Source of the DNA: UBA4093 sp036676455
GTDB lineage: Bacteria; Cyanobacteriota; Sericytochromatia; S15B-MN24; UBA4093
Assembly: GCA_036676455.1 (NCBI GenBank)
Contig: JAKFCW010000101.1
Coordinates: 13,322 to 77,321, forward strand
Reading direction: 5' to 3'
DNA length: 64,000 bases
Below are positions 8,294-16,094 of this stretch, in pieces; the stretch's first letter is position 1, and every line of letters starts with the position of its first letter. A model generated the notes under the pieces. The model saw only the letters and a list, made by a program, of their open reading frames with translations. It was not told the DNA's origin and made no database searches. Both the position numbers and the translations under genes were made by a program.

Positions 8294-9835
8294 TTGTCCA
8301 AGCTCTACGAGTGCGTCGTTCACTCGGGAAATGAATTGCGCCGGGAGTCTGTCGAAGCCGACAGCCTTCGGGACGTTCGCGCCATTCTCCGGGGACAGGG
8401 CCTCTTCCCGCTGGAGATCAAGGAGGCGAAGAAGCCGCGCCGCAACGTCATGGCCGAGCTGAAGGCCCAGCTCGCGACCGACAAGACCGAGCGCGAGGCG
8501 CTTCGCGAGAACAGCAAGCAGGCCAAGAAACGCAAGTATTACTTCGAGGCCGTTCCCGTCAACGGCGGTGAGCCGATCCAAGGGGACATCATGGCCCCGG
8601 ACATGAAGTCGGCCCGCCAGATGCTCCGGGATCAGGGGCTGAGCGTGGGACTGCTCGAGGTGAAGCAGTTCTGGCATGACTTCAAGCCCAAGGATGCCAA
8701 GGCCATGCTGCAGCTGGGGGACGAGGCGCGGGCCAAGGCCCCCAAGCGCACGGCAGCGCAGCAGTTCCAGGACCTCTTCATGCGGAAGAGGGTTCCGATG
8801 AAGGCCATGTCCTTCTATGCCCAGCAGCTGGCCACGATGCTGGATGCGGGGCTGTCGATCAACCAGACCCTCGATATCTTGCAGGAGGGCATCACGGACC
8901 CCCGGCTGATGATGATCAACCGGGAGGTCAAGCAGCGGATCATGGAGGGCGTCGGCATGGGCGAGGCGTACAGCACGTTCGACCGCTACTTGCCGCCGAT
9001 CTTCATCGACCTGATCTCCGTGGGTGAGCTCTCGGGTAACGTCGAGGAAACCTTGAAGCGCCTCTCGGAGTACTTCGAGAAGGAGCTGGAGATCCAGGCC
9101 AAGATCAAGTCCGCCCTCTCCTACCCGACCATCCTGGTGGTCCTGATCGTCCTCATCGTGATCGGAATGATGCTCTTCATCGTGCCGAGCTTCCTGGACC
9201 TCTTTGCGGAGTTCAACCTGACCTTGCCTTGGACCACGAAAACCCTGCTGGCCTCCAGCGCCTTCGTCTCCACCAAGTGGTGGACCCTTCCGCTCTTCGG
9301 CGGCGGGGCCTTCGTGGGCTGGCGCTGGTTCAGCTCCACGCGGTTCGGCTCGCTCGTCGTGGACTACTTCGAGTTCAAGGTGCCCTTGATCGGCAAGCTC
9401 AAGTACAAGGTGCTGATTGCCAGGTTGCTTCACAACCTGGCGCTGATCCTGCGCTGCGGAGTGCCGATCATGGTCGCCCTGGATCAGGTGCGCCAGGGCG
9501 TGCAGAACCGCAACGTCGCCCTGAAGCTGGGCGAGATCCGCGCGGGCGTCGCCCAGGGCGTGCGGGTCGCCACGCTGTTCCAGGCCTCGGGGTTGTTTCC
9601 CCCGTTCATCATCCACCTGCTGGTGGCCGGCGAGGAATCGGGCTCAATCGACGGCTTGCTGGCCAAGGGAGCCAAGTACATGGACGCGGAGGTCGAGCAG
9701 GGAGTGAAGGCCATGACCACGGCCATCGAGCCCATCCTCACCGTCATGGTCGCCGGAACCGTCCTCTTCATCCTGGGCAGCCTCTACATGCCCCTCATGG
9801 GCCTCATGGGCTCGGGAAGCAAGGTGCCGACATGA
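8294..9835 (+). CDS. pilC: Inner-membrane platform protein PilC/GspF with duplicated N-terminal module
   Basis: 513 aa, TTG start with AAGGAAGAGG upstream. Two T2SSF domains: about 172-295 (FYAQQLATMLDAGLSINQTL) and about 375-500 (LARLLHNLALILRCGVPI-like, GEESGSIDGLL). Membrane segments at about 279-299, 330-345 and 482-505. It organises the inner-membrane base of the pilus or pseudopilus and couples the ATPase to fibre assembly. Odd feature: the short N-terminal module that normally occurs once before the first T2SSF domain occurs twice, at 5-44 (YECVVHSG...A..ILRGQGLFPLEI) and 82-124 (YYFEAVPVNG...A..MLRDQGLSVGLLEV), separated by a charged linker, making the protein about 100 residues longer than usual. 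First gene of a five-gene operon. Confidence 0.95.
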   Translation: MSKLYECVVHSGNELRRESVEADSLRDVRAILRGQGLFPLEIKEAKKPRRNVMAELKAQLATDKTEREALRENSKQAKKRKYYFEAVPVNGGEPIQGDIMAPDMKSARQMLRDQGLSVGLLEVKQFWHDFKPKDAKAMLQLGDEARAKAPKRTAAQQFQDLFMRKRVPMKAMSFYAQQLATMLDAGLSINQTLDILQEGITDPRLMMINREVKQRIMEGVGMGEAYSTFDRYLPPIFIDLISVGELSGNVEETLKRLSEYFEKELEIQAKIKSALSYPTILVVLIVLIVIGMMLFIVPSFLDLFAEFNLTLPWTTKTLLASSAFVSTKWWTLPLFGGGAFVGWRWFSSTRFGSLVVDYFEFKVPLIGKLKYKVLIARLLHNLALILRCGVPIMVALDQVRQGVQNRNVALKLGEIRAGVAQGVRVATLFQASGLFPPFIIHLLVAGEESGSIDGLLAKGAKYMDAEVEQGVKAMTTAIEPILTVMVAGTVLFILGSLYMPLMGLMGSGSKVPT

Positions 9836-10269
9836 CGAAATCCCGAGGAATCTCGCTCCTGGAGGTCTCCCTGGCGGTCTCGGTGAGCTTGATGCTCACG
9901 GCGGGCGGAGTCTACGCCTACCGCCAGCACATGCAGTCCACCCGCGTCTCCCAGGCCAAGATCATGCTCGCGACCATGCGCCAGGGGATCGAGATGCAAC
10001 GCTACCGGACCGGGGCCTTCCCGACGGTCGCGTCGATCAGCGTGAACGTGGACGACACCGGCAGGGGGTTCTACGGCAAGGCCGGCTCGCCCTTGCGCGA
10101 TCCCCTCAACCCGCCGATGGATGCGGCCGCCTTCTCGCGGATCATCGACTTGACGGCAGCCGCAACCGGCTCTCCCTGGGGAGGATGGGCGTATCATCAG
10201 GGGACGGGCTATCTTGAACCCAACCTGGATCCCGCGGCATTCCCGGGCGATCCGCCGAGTGCGTGGTAG
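9832..10269 (+). CDS. Type IV prepilin / pseudopilin
   Basis: 145 aa. Its ATG overlaps the pilC TGA (ATGA), with AAGG upstream, so it is translationally coupled. Short leader MTKSRG then I-S-L-L-E (Glu +5) and the hydrophobic helix VSLAVSVSLMLTAGGVYAY. MRQGIEMQRYRTGAFP is typical of GspG-like pseudopilins, and SPWGGW occurs near the C-terminus. Shorter than the three prepilins on the minus strand. Lying between the platform protein and the PilMN gene, it may be a core pseudopilin. Confidence 0.85.
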   Translation: MTKSRGISLLEVSLAVSVSLMLTAGGVYAYRQHMQSTRVSQAKIMLATMRQGIEMQRYRTGAFPTVASISVNVDDTGRGFYGKAGSPLRDPLNPPMDAAAFSRIIDLTAAATGSPWGGWAYHQGTGYLEPNLDPAAFPGDPPSAW

Positions 10270-10281
10270 ACAGGAATAGGC

Positions 10282-11940
10282 ATGGGAGTGAAGAAGGTAA
10301 AACCTTTCGTTGGGCTCTACATCACGGCGGACCGCCTCGAGGCCGCCGTCGTCGGAGGCACGCCTGGCGAGCCCGTCATCGAGACGCAATACCTGGCCGA
10401 GTTGCCGCCCGATCTGGTCGACGCGGACGGCGCCATCCAGGACGTCGCCGCCCTGGGCGCCGAGCTGAAGCGCTTCTGGAAGGAATCCGGCCTGCGCAAC
10501 CGCCGGGTCGTGCTGGTCATCGACTCGCGCAAGGCCCTGCTGCGCCAGATCCGCCTGCCCAAGATGCCGATCAACAGCCTGGACCAGGCGATCCTGAGTG
10601 AGGCCGAGCAATTCGCGCTTTACCGCGACGAAGAGCCGCTGATCGACTACTTCGTGAACGAGCTCGAGCACGAGTTCATCCAGACGACCTACGGGGTGGT
10701 TCCCGAGGAGACCGTGAACGCCTACTCCAAGGCGCTCAAGACGGCGGGCCTGAACCTGATCGCCCTCGATCTCGCCCAGCTGGCGGGTCAGCGAGGCATG
10801 GAGTTCTACCACCCGCTGGAGGACGATCACTGGACGGGCGTCATGGTGCAGCCCCAGCGCCTGATCATCTCGTGCTGGATGGAGCGCCGCCTCTGGGTCA
10901 TGCGCGAGATCATCCTGCCGGAGCGCATCTCCCACGACATGGCCATGCTGGCCCAGAGCTACCTGCCCAATATCGCGCACTCGGTCGCAAGTGACACCAA
11001 CTCCTTCGACGATCCGCACATGGTGCTGGCCTGCGATCGCTTCGAGGACGCGCGCGTGCTGGCCGATCATGCCAAGAGCCTCCTCGAGGGCCGCATCAGC
11101 ATCGCGGGCCCCGGAGAAGATTCCGACGACGACGAGGCCTCGGATCCCTGGGGCGATAGCGTCGACAGCGCCCTCGACGGAGCCTTTGGCGCGTCGGACG
11201 CGCTGGATCCCGAGGATGGCTTCGCGCTGACCGCCACGCTGCCCCAGGCGTCTCCTGGTGCGGACTCCGAGGAGGACGAGGACGGCGAGGACGACCTGGA
11301 GGACGATCTCGACGACGAGGGTCCGCAGATCTCCTATATCGCCCTGGGTGCCGCCCTCTGGGGGCGCCCTGGCGTCGTGCCCTCGCTCAACCTCCTGCCC
11401 AAGGGCAAGTCCACTGCCAGGACGCTACCCAAGCTCGAGTTCGACCTGGATCGCCGCGTGCTGATGGGCCTGGCGGCGACCCTGCTGGTCGGCGCCGCCT
11501 TGACCGGCTGGCAGATCTGGCAGAAGGGCGAGCGCGAGGCCCAGGTGAAGATCCTGATGCGCCAGCTTGCCGACGCGCAGGTCCAGACGCAGGGCAACCA
11601 GCAGATGATGGACTCCCAGCCTCCCGAGGCAGAGCTGCTCAAGCAGTGGATCCCTCACCTGGAGGAGAACGTCTTCGCCCGCCAGTTCCTCGAGACCCTG
11701 CGCGAGACCACGCCTTCCGACGCCTGGATCTCCAAGGTCACGTACACGGCGGGCAAGGAGATGGTACTCTCGGGTGGGGCCTTAAGCCAGACCTCCTGCC
11801 TGTACTTCGCCGATCAGATCGCTGCCCTGGATCGCGTCCGCCAGGTCAAGATCCTCAAGATTGAGAAGAGCGGCGCCGCCTACACCTTCGAGATTCAAGC
11901 CGGTCTGGGCACGCAGACCGCAGGCCAGGCGCTGCCATGA
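10282..11940 (+). CDS. PilM-PilN fusion protein of the assembly platform (GspL-like)
   Basis: 552 aa, ATG after AGGAATAGG. The N-terminal part is the actin-like cytoplasmic PilM (FVGLYITADRLEAAVV at the start; VVLVIDSRKALLRQIRLP at 76-93; SEAEQFALY at 106-114; end motif ALGAALWG at 354-361). A very acidic insert (about 277-347, dominated by D and E) interrupts PilM just before that end motif. PilN begins with SLNLLPKGK (368-376), then a membrane segment at about 394-413 and a periplasmic domain to the end. In most species PilM and PilN are separate genes; the single polypeptide recalls GspL. It should link the ATPase to the inner-membrane PilO complex. Stop overlaps the next start by four bases. 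Confidence 0.9.
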   Translation: MGVKKVKPFVGLYITADRLEAAVVGGTPGEPVIETQYLAELPPDLVDADGAIQDVAALGAELKRFWKESGLRNRRVVLVIDSRKALLRQIRLPKMPINSLDQAILSEAEQFALYRDEEPLIDYFVNELEHEFIQTTYGVVPEETVNAYSKALKTAGLNLIALDLAQLAGQRGMEFYHPLEDDHWTGVMVQPQRLIISCWMERRLWVMREIILPERISHDMAMLAQSYLPNIAHSVASDTNSFDDPHMVLACDRFEDARVLADHAKSLLEGRISIAGPGEDSDDDEASDPWGDSVDSALDGAFGASDALDPEDGFALTATLPQASPGADSEEDEDGEDDLEDDLDDEGPQISYIALGAALWGRPGVVPSLNLLPKGKSTARTLPKLEFDLDRRVLMGLAATLLVGAALTGWQIWQKGEREAQVKILMRQLADAQVQTQGNQQMMDSQPPEAELLKQWIPHLEENVFARQFLETLRETTPSDAWISKVTYTAGKEMVLSGGALSQTSCLYFADQIAALDRVRQVKILKIEKSGAAYTFEIQAGLGTQTAGQALP

Positions 11941-13100
11941 ACCAGACCGAGAAGATCCTGATCGCCGTCGCCCTCGTGCTGGCCCTGGCCGTCCCCGCGG
12001 GGATCCATTTCATGGGGGTGAAGGCTGCGGAGGGCAACCTCACGCGCCTGCGCCAGCAGATCGACCAGGCGATGCGCGATCGCGACTCCAGCGATCGCCT
12101 GCTCTCCCTGCGTCAGCAGGAATGGCAGAAGGTCACCACCGAGATCGAGCGTCTCCGGCTCTTCGACCTCCGCAAGGAGGAGCGCTACGAGACCGTGATG
12201 ATCAACCGCTCGAACCTCGGGTTGATCGCCCTCTCGGAGATCTTCGAGAAGAACGGCATCGCCATCGACGCCCTGGAGCCCCAGCCCAGCGAGTACAAGC
12301 AGGTGATGATCGCCGAGGCCCCCCAGGCCGGCGTGGCGCGCCGGCGCTACGTGCTTCTGGCCCGGGGCCCCTACCAGAGCCTCTTGAAGGTCTACGACGC
12401 CCTGAAGACCCTGCCTCCCACCCTGGAGGTCAGCGGCTACGAGGTCTCCTACCTCGACTCCAGCGCCCAGCGCGCCACGGTCTCCCTGAAGCTGGATCTC
12501 GCCTTCAACTACCTGCTGACGCCCGAGCAGCTGAACCAGGCCCAGGCCGCCGAGCAGACGCCGGGCGCCGCTCCGCCGCCGCCGATCAGCTGGCATCCGG
12601 GAGAGGCGTGGAAGGTCGTGATGGACTGGGTCATGCCGCCGGCATGGGCGCAATCGCCCGCCCCGGAGAAGCTTTACACCATTCCCGTCCGCAAGACTCC
12701 GCAGATGGGACGTTCGGAGCCCTTCCTGCCGCTGGCTCCCACGGGAACCGAATCCCTGGGGGTCAAGGCCGCGCCGAAGCCCACCTTGCAGGTTGCCTTG
12801 ATCGGTGTCTTGCTCGGAGGGGACGGCCTTCCCGGCGCCATTCTCAGCTCGGGCGGGCAGCGGATCCGCGTGCGGCCGGGAAGCGTCCTGCCCTCTGGAG
12901 CCGAGGTGCTGGCCATCGGGGATGGCTACGTGTTGATCCGCTATTCGGGATCCATCCACCGGGTGGGCTTGAGCCGGGACATGCGCGCCCCGGAGCCGGC
13001 GGAGCCGACTCTCGGCGTACCGAACACGCAGCCTCCTCCGATCCCGGGCCTTCCCCTCCCGGGGTCGCCCCTGGATTCCTTGTTGCCGCGTGGAGAGTGA
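11937..13100 (+). CDS. PilO-PilP fusion protein (GspM/GspC-like)
   Basis: 387 aa, ATG in the ATGA overlap with the PilMN stop. A single membrane segment (about 6-27) is followed by a short coiled coil (31-78) and a PilO-type ferredoxin-like periplasmic domain (about 88-200, including YVLLARGPYQSLLKVYDAL). A Pro/Ala-rich linker (205-280) leads to a C-terminal PilP/GspC-like domain (about 285-345: LIGVLLGGDG...IRVRPGSVLPSGAEVLAIGDGYVLIRY), then a Pro-rich tail. PilP is normally a separate lipoprotein that contacts the secretin; here it is tethered to PilO, so one protein may bridge the inner-membrane platform and secretin. Domain assignment is by pattern. Confidence 0.85.
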   Translation: MNQTEKILIAVALVLALAVPAGIHFMGVKAAEGNLTRLRQQIDQAMRDRDSSDRLLSLRQQEWQKVTTEIERLRLFDLRKEERYETVMINRSNLGLIALSEIFEKNGIAIDALEPQPSEYKQVMIAEAPQAGVARRRYVLLARGPYQSLLKVYDALKTLPPTLEVSGYEVSYLDSSAQRATVSLKLDLAFNYLLTPEQLNQAQAAEQTPGAAPPPPISWHPGEAWKVVMDWVMPPAWAQSPAPEKLYTIPVRKTPQMGRSEPFLPLAPTGTESLGVKAAPKPTLQVALIGVLLGGDGLPGAILSSGGQRIRVRPGSVLPSGAEVLAIGDGYVLIRYSGSIHRVGLSRDMRAPEPAEPTLGVPNTQPPPIPGLPLPGSPLDSLLPRGE

Positions 13101-13104
13101 GCTG

Positions 13105-14883
13105 ATGGAAACGAACGAACGGGCTCTGATCCCGACCAACCAGATCGAACGCCGGCAGACGCAAGACGGCCCCATCAAGAAGCTCCGCGTCGGCGAGTGG
13201 CTCAAGAGCCTCGGCTTCATCTCGGAGTTCCAGCTTTCCGAGGCCCTGACCATCCAGATGGAGACGGGCAAGAAGCTGGGTGAGATCCTGGTCGCCAAGG
13301 GCTATGTCGCCGCCAAGGAGCTGCAGGAGATCCTCAACCTGCAAGAGGTGCTATCCAGCAAGTCCACGCTCGCTGATTTCGTGGTCGATGCGGGAATCCT
13401 GGCCATGGTGCCCGAGACCTTTGCCCGCCAGCACCTGGTCATTCCCCTGGTCAAGGTGGGCCGCCGCCTGGTCGTGGCCGTGAACCGCGCCGACGACACC
13501 AAGCTGCTCGACCATCTTTCGCTTCTGACGGGCCACTTCATGGTGCCCCTGGCCTTCCGCAAGGAGGACCTCGAGGGCGCGCTCACGACGTTCTACGACA
13601 GCCGCCACCGCAGCAACACCAGCGCCATCGAACGGGCCATCAAGTCCGGTACCCATGAGACCGGGCAGCCGCAGCGCCAGGTCCAGGAGATCAACGCGAC
13701 CGGCAACTCCGACGCTCCGATCATCGAGCTGGTCAACGCCATGCTCTCCGAGGCGGTCGAGCGCGGGGTCAGCGACATCCACATCGAGCCCCGCGAGACC
13801 TTTATGGAGATTCGCTTCCGGATCGACGGCGTCCTCAGCAAGTACCTGGACGTTCCCAAGGCCATCGAGAACTCCGTCGCCACTCGCCTCAAGGTCCTGG
13901 GCAACATGAACATCACCGAGAAGCGCCGCCCCCAGGACGGCCGCTTTGGGGCCAGCTTCGCGAACGGCGAGAAGGTGGACTTCCGCGTCTCCTCCATCTC
14001 CACCCACTGGGGCGAGAAGCTGGTCCTGCGCCTGCTGCGCCAGAAGTCCATCGCGCTCGGCATGGAGAAGCTCGGCTTCGAGGAGGACCATGCGAAGCTG
14101 ATCGATCGCCTGCTTCACAGCCCCACGGGCATCATCCTCGTCACCGGCCCCACGGGTTCGGGCAAGACCACGACCCTATACGCGGCCCTGCAGAAGTTCG
14201 ATCGCGAGACCGACTCGATCGTCACGATCGAGGACCCGGTCGAGTACCCGGTGGAGGGCATCGCCCAGATCGGCATCAACAACAAGATCGACCTCAACTT
14301 CGCCGGGGCCCTGCGCACCATCCTGCGCCAGGATCCGGACGTCATCATGCTCGGTGAGATCCGCGACCACGAGACCCTGGAGACCGCCACCCACGCGGCC
14401 ATGACCGGCCACCTGGTGCTCTCGACCCTGCACACGAACGACGCGGTCTCCACCGTGGGCCGCATCGTCGAGATGGGGATCCCCCCTTACGTCGTCTCCT
14501 CGACGGTGATGGGAGTCATCGCCCAGCGCCTGGTCCGGAGGATCTGTCCGGGCTGCACCGAGGAGTACGAGGCCACGCCTGAGGACCGCGCCTTCCTGGG
14601 AGTCGCCCCGGATCGCCCCCTCACTCTCGCGCGCGGCAAGGGCTGCGACCTCTGCAACATGACCGGCTACAAGGGTCAGCTGGGCGTCTACGAGATCCTC
14701 ATGATCTCCCGGCCGCTTCAGGCGATCATCAACCGGGGAGGCTCGACCATGGAGCTGGCCGAGGAGGCCCACAAGGGCGGCTTCCGCACGATGATCTTCG
14801 ACGCCAAGCGCAAGGTCATCCGACGGATGACCAACGTTCCCGAGGTCATCCGCGTGCTGGGTTACGGCACCGACGGCTTCTAA
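13105..14883 (+). CDS. pilB: Type IV pilus / T2SS assembly ATPase (PilB/GspE family)
   Basis: 592 aa from ATG 13105, with GGAGAG seven bases upstream; a GTG at 13090 would overlap the previous gene and add five residues. MshEN-type N-terminal domain (about 28-160), then the secretion ATPase: Walker A GPTGSGKT (348-355), Asp box around EDPVEYP (376-382), Walker B VIMLGEIRD (413-421), His box with TLHTNDA (441-447), and a zinc site of four cysteines (CPGC at 481-484, CDLC at 514-517). It powers fibre extension by ATP hydrolysis at the cytoplasmic face. Last gene of the operon that starts with pilC. No retraction ATPase PilT is in the window. Confidence 0.97.
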   Translation: METNERALIPTNQIERRQTQDGPIKKLRVGEWLKSLGFISEFQLSEALTIQMETGKKLGEILVAKGYVAAKELQEILNLQEVLSSKSTLADFVVDAGILAMVPETFARQHLVIPLVKVGRRLVVAVNRADDTKLLDHLSLLTGHFMVPLAFRKEDLEGALTTFYDSRHRSNTSAIERAIKSGTHETGQPQRQVQEINATGNSDAPIIELVNAMLSEAVERGVSDIHIEPRETFMEIRFRIDGVLSKYLDVPKAIENSVATRLKVLGNMNITEKRRPQDGRFGASFANGEKVDFRVSSISTHWGEKLVLRLLRQKSIALGMEKLGFEEDHAKLIDRLLHSPTGIILVTGPTGSGKTTTLYAALQKFDRETDSIVTIEDPVEYPVEGIAQIGINNKIDLNFAGALRTILRQDPDVIMLGEIRDHETLETATHAAMTGHLVLSTLHTNDAVSTVGRIVEMGIPPYVVSSTVMGVIAQRLVRRICPGCTEEYEATPEDRAFLGVAPDRPLTLARGKGCDLCNMTGYKGQLGVYEILMISRPLQAIINRGGSTMELAEEAHKGGFRTMIFDAKRKVIRRMTNVPEVIRVLGYGTDGF

Positions 14884-14888
14884 GGGCC

Positions 14889-14940
14889 GTCACTCCCGTG
14901 ACAGCGGGGACCACTGGATTCCCGCCTGCGCGGGAATGAC
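14889..14940. repeat. ATTCCCGCG palindromic repeat, copy 2 (extended)
   Basis: Two imperfect inverted arms: GTCACTCCCGTGACAGCGGG and, after a short gap, GGATTCCCGCCTGCGCGGGA followed by ATGAC. The right arm is the reverse complement of the element at 2353-2379. It lies between convergent genes and could also act as a transcription stop. Confidence 0.6.
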
Positions 14941-14948
14941 GCCACTCG

Positions 14949-16094
14949 TCACGCGGTCGGCTCGCGCCGCCGTAGCAGCCGTGCACTCCAGGCGGTGACG
15001 AGCAGCGTGGCGACCATGCCGATCAGGCCGGATTCCCAGGCCAGCATCACCGAGACGAAGTAGTCGTAGTTGAAGAGCCGAACCAGCGAGACCTTGATGG
15101 AGGTCACGTCGCCCAGGCGTGTGATCAGCAGCAGGGAGAGCGAGAGCCCGAAGTACATGAGGCCGGTGCCAATCGCGAGTGCAGGCAAGACCTTGCGGCC
15201 TTCCCGTAGGCCGGCTTCCAGAGCGTCCTCCTGCGGGTGTTGGGTGATCGCCCGCGCTGTCACCAGGCTCGCCAAGATCAGCCCCCCGAGAGTGGTCAGG
15301 ACGGACCCGGCCAGCCAGAGCTGGCGGTAGTCGAGCGTGCGGGACTGGTTGACCTGCGTGTACAACACCAGGGCATCCGGGGTCGCGAGCCCGCTGACGT
15401 GTCCGGTCGCGTAGGCGATCGCCATGACGGCAATCGTTACGACCAGCCCCGCTCCCAGGCCCAGCATGGCGGCTCGAAGTGCCGTCGAACGCTTTTCCAG
15501 TGCGAGGCGGAGGGCGCCCAGGCCGATGGCCAGGCCAGCGAGGCCGCTCAGCGCGGCCGGAGAAACGCCGCGGATCAAGAGGGGGAGCACGACGACGTAG
15601 AGCCCGCCGAAAACCGCGATGACCATGGCCAGGGCCTTCAGGCCTGCCTGCCGGCCGACCAGCAGCAGGGCCAGGGCGCTCAGGGCCGAAACCCAGGCCA
15701 GGGCTGGCCGGCGGTCGTAGTCGACCACCCGGTAGAGCATGCGCCCATCGGAGAGCCGGCTTTCGGCCACGATGACTCGCTCACCGAGGCGCGGATCGAC
15801 ATCGACGCTGGGGTTGCCGAAGAGGTAGTGCTCGACCGTGACGCGCTGGCCGTGGTGTGCGCCGCTCAGCAGCTCGACCGTCAGTGAGAGCTGGGGAGGC
15901 TCCTGGAACAGCCCGCCTGGCATTCGCGGGAGAGCGTCCGGGGCGAACGTAGCGGGGATCTCGACGATCACGCCCGATACGTAGGTTTCCGCCCCCTGGA
16001 AGAGCTGGATCGGCATGTGGGCCTGGGCCTCGCGGGGCATGAGCGCCGCGAGCAGGACGATCGCCAGGGCGATCAGGGCTCGGAGGAGGCTCAT
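14949..16094 (-). CDS. YibE/F-like multi-membrane-spanning protein
   Basis: 381 aa; ATG in an ATGA overlap with the upstream lipoprotein gene. A signal-like segment (1-25, ending AQA) is followed by an extracytoplasmic beta domain (about 30-130; VSGVIVEIPATF, GQRVTVEHYLFGNPSVDVDPRLGERVIV) and about eight membrane segments. That layout, including the run VVDYDRRPALAWVSALSALALLLVGR, is that of the YibE/F family, whose function is not well established. The start overlap with a lipoprotein gene implies coupled translation and perhaps a joint role at the envelope. Confidence 0.82.
   Translation of the reverse strand: MSLLRALIALAIVLLAALMPREAQAHMPIQLFQGAETYVSGVIVEIPATFAPDALPRMPGGLFQEPPQLSLTVELLSGAHHGQRVTVEHYLFGNPSVDVDPRLGERVIVAESRLSDGRMLYRVVDYDRRPALAWVSALSALALLLVGRQAGLKALAMVIAVFGGLYVVVLPLLIRGVSPAALSGLAGLAIGLGALRLALEKRSTALRAAMLGLGAGLVVTIAVMAIAYATGHVSGLATPDALVLYTQVNQSRTLDYRQLWLAGSVLTTLGGLILASLVTARAITQHPQEDALEAGLREGRKVLPALAIGTGLMYFGLSLSLLLITRLGDVTSIKVSLVRLFNYDYFVSVMLAWESGLIGMVATLLVTAWSARLLRRREPTA

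Noticed and set aside
8072..9616. 514-codon minus-strand frame opposite pilC
   Set aside because: Shadow of pilC, which has clear T2SSF domains; no independent evidence.
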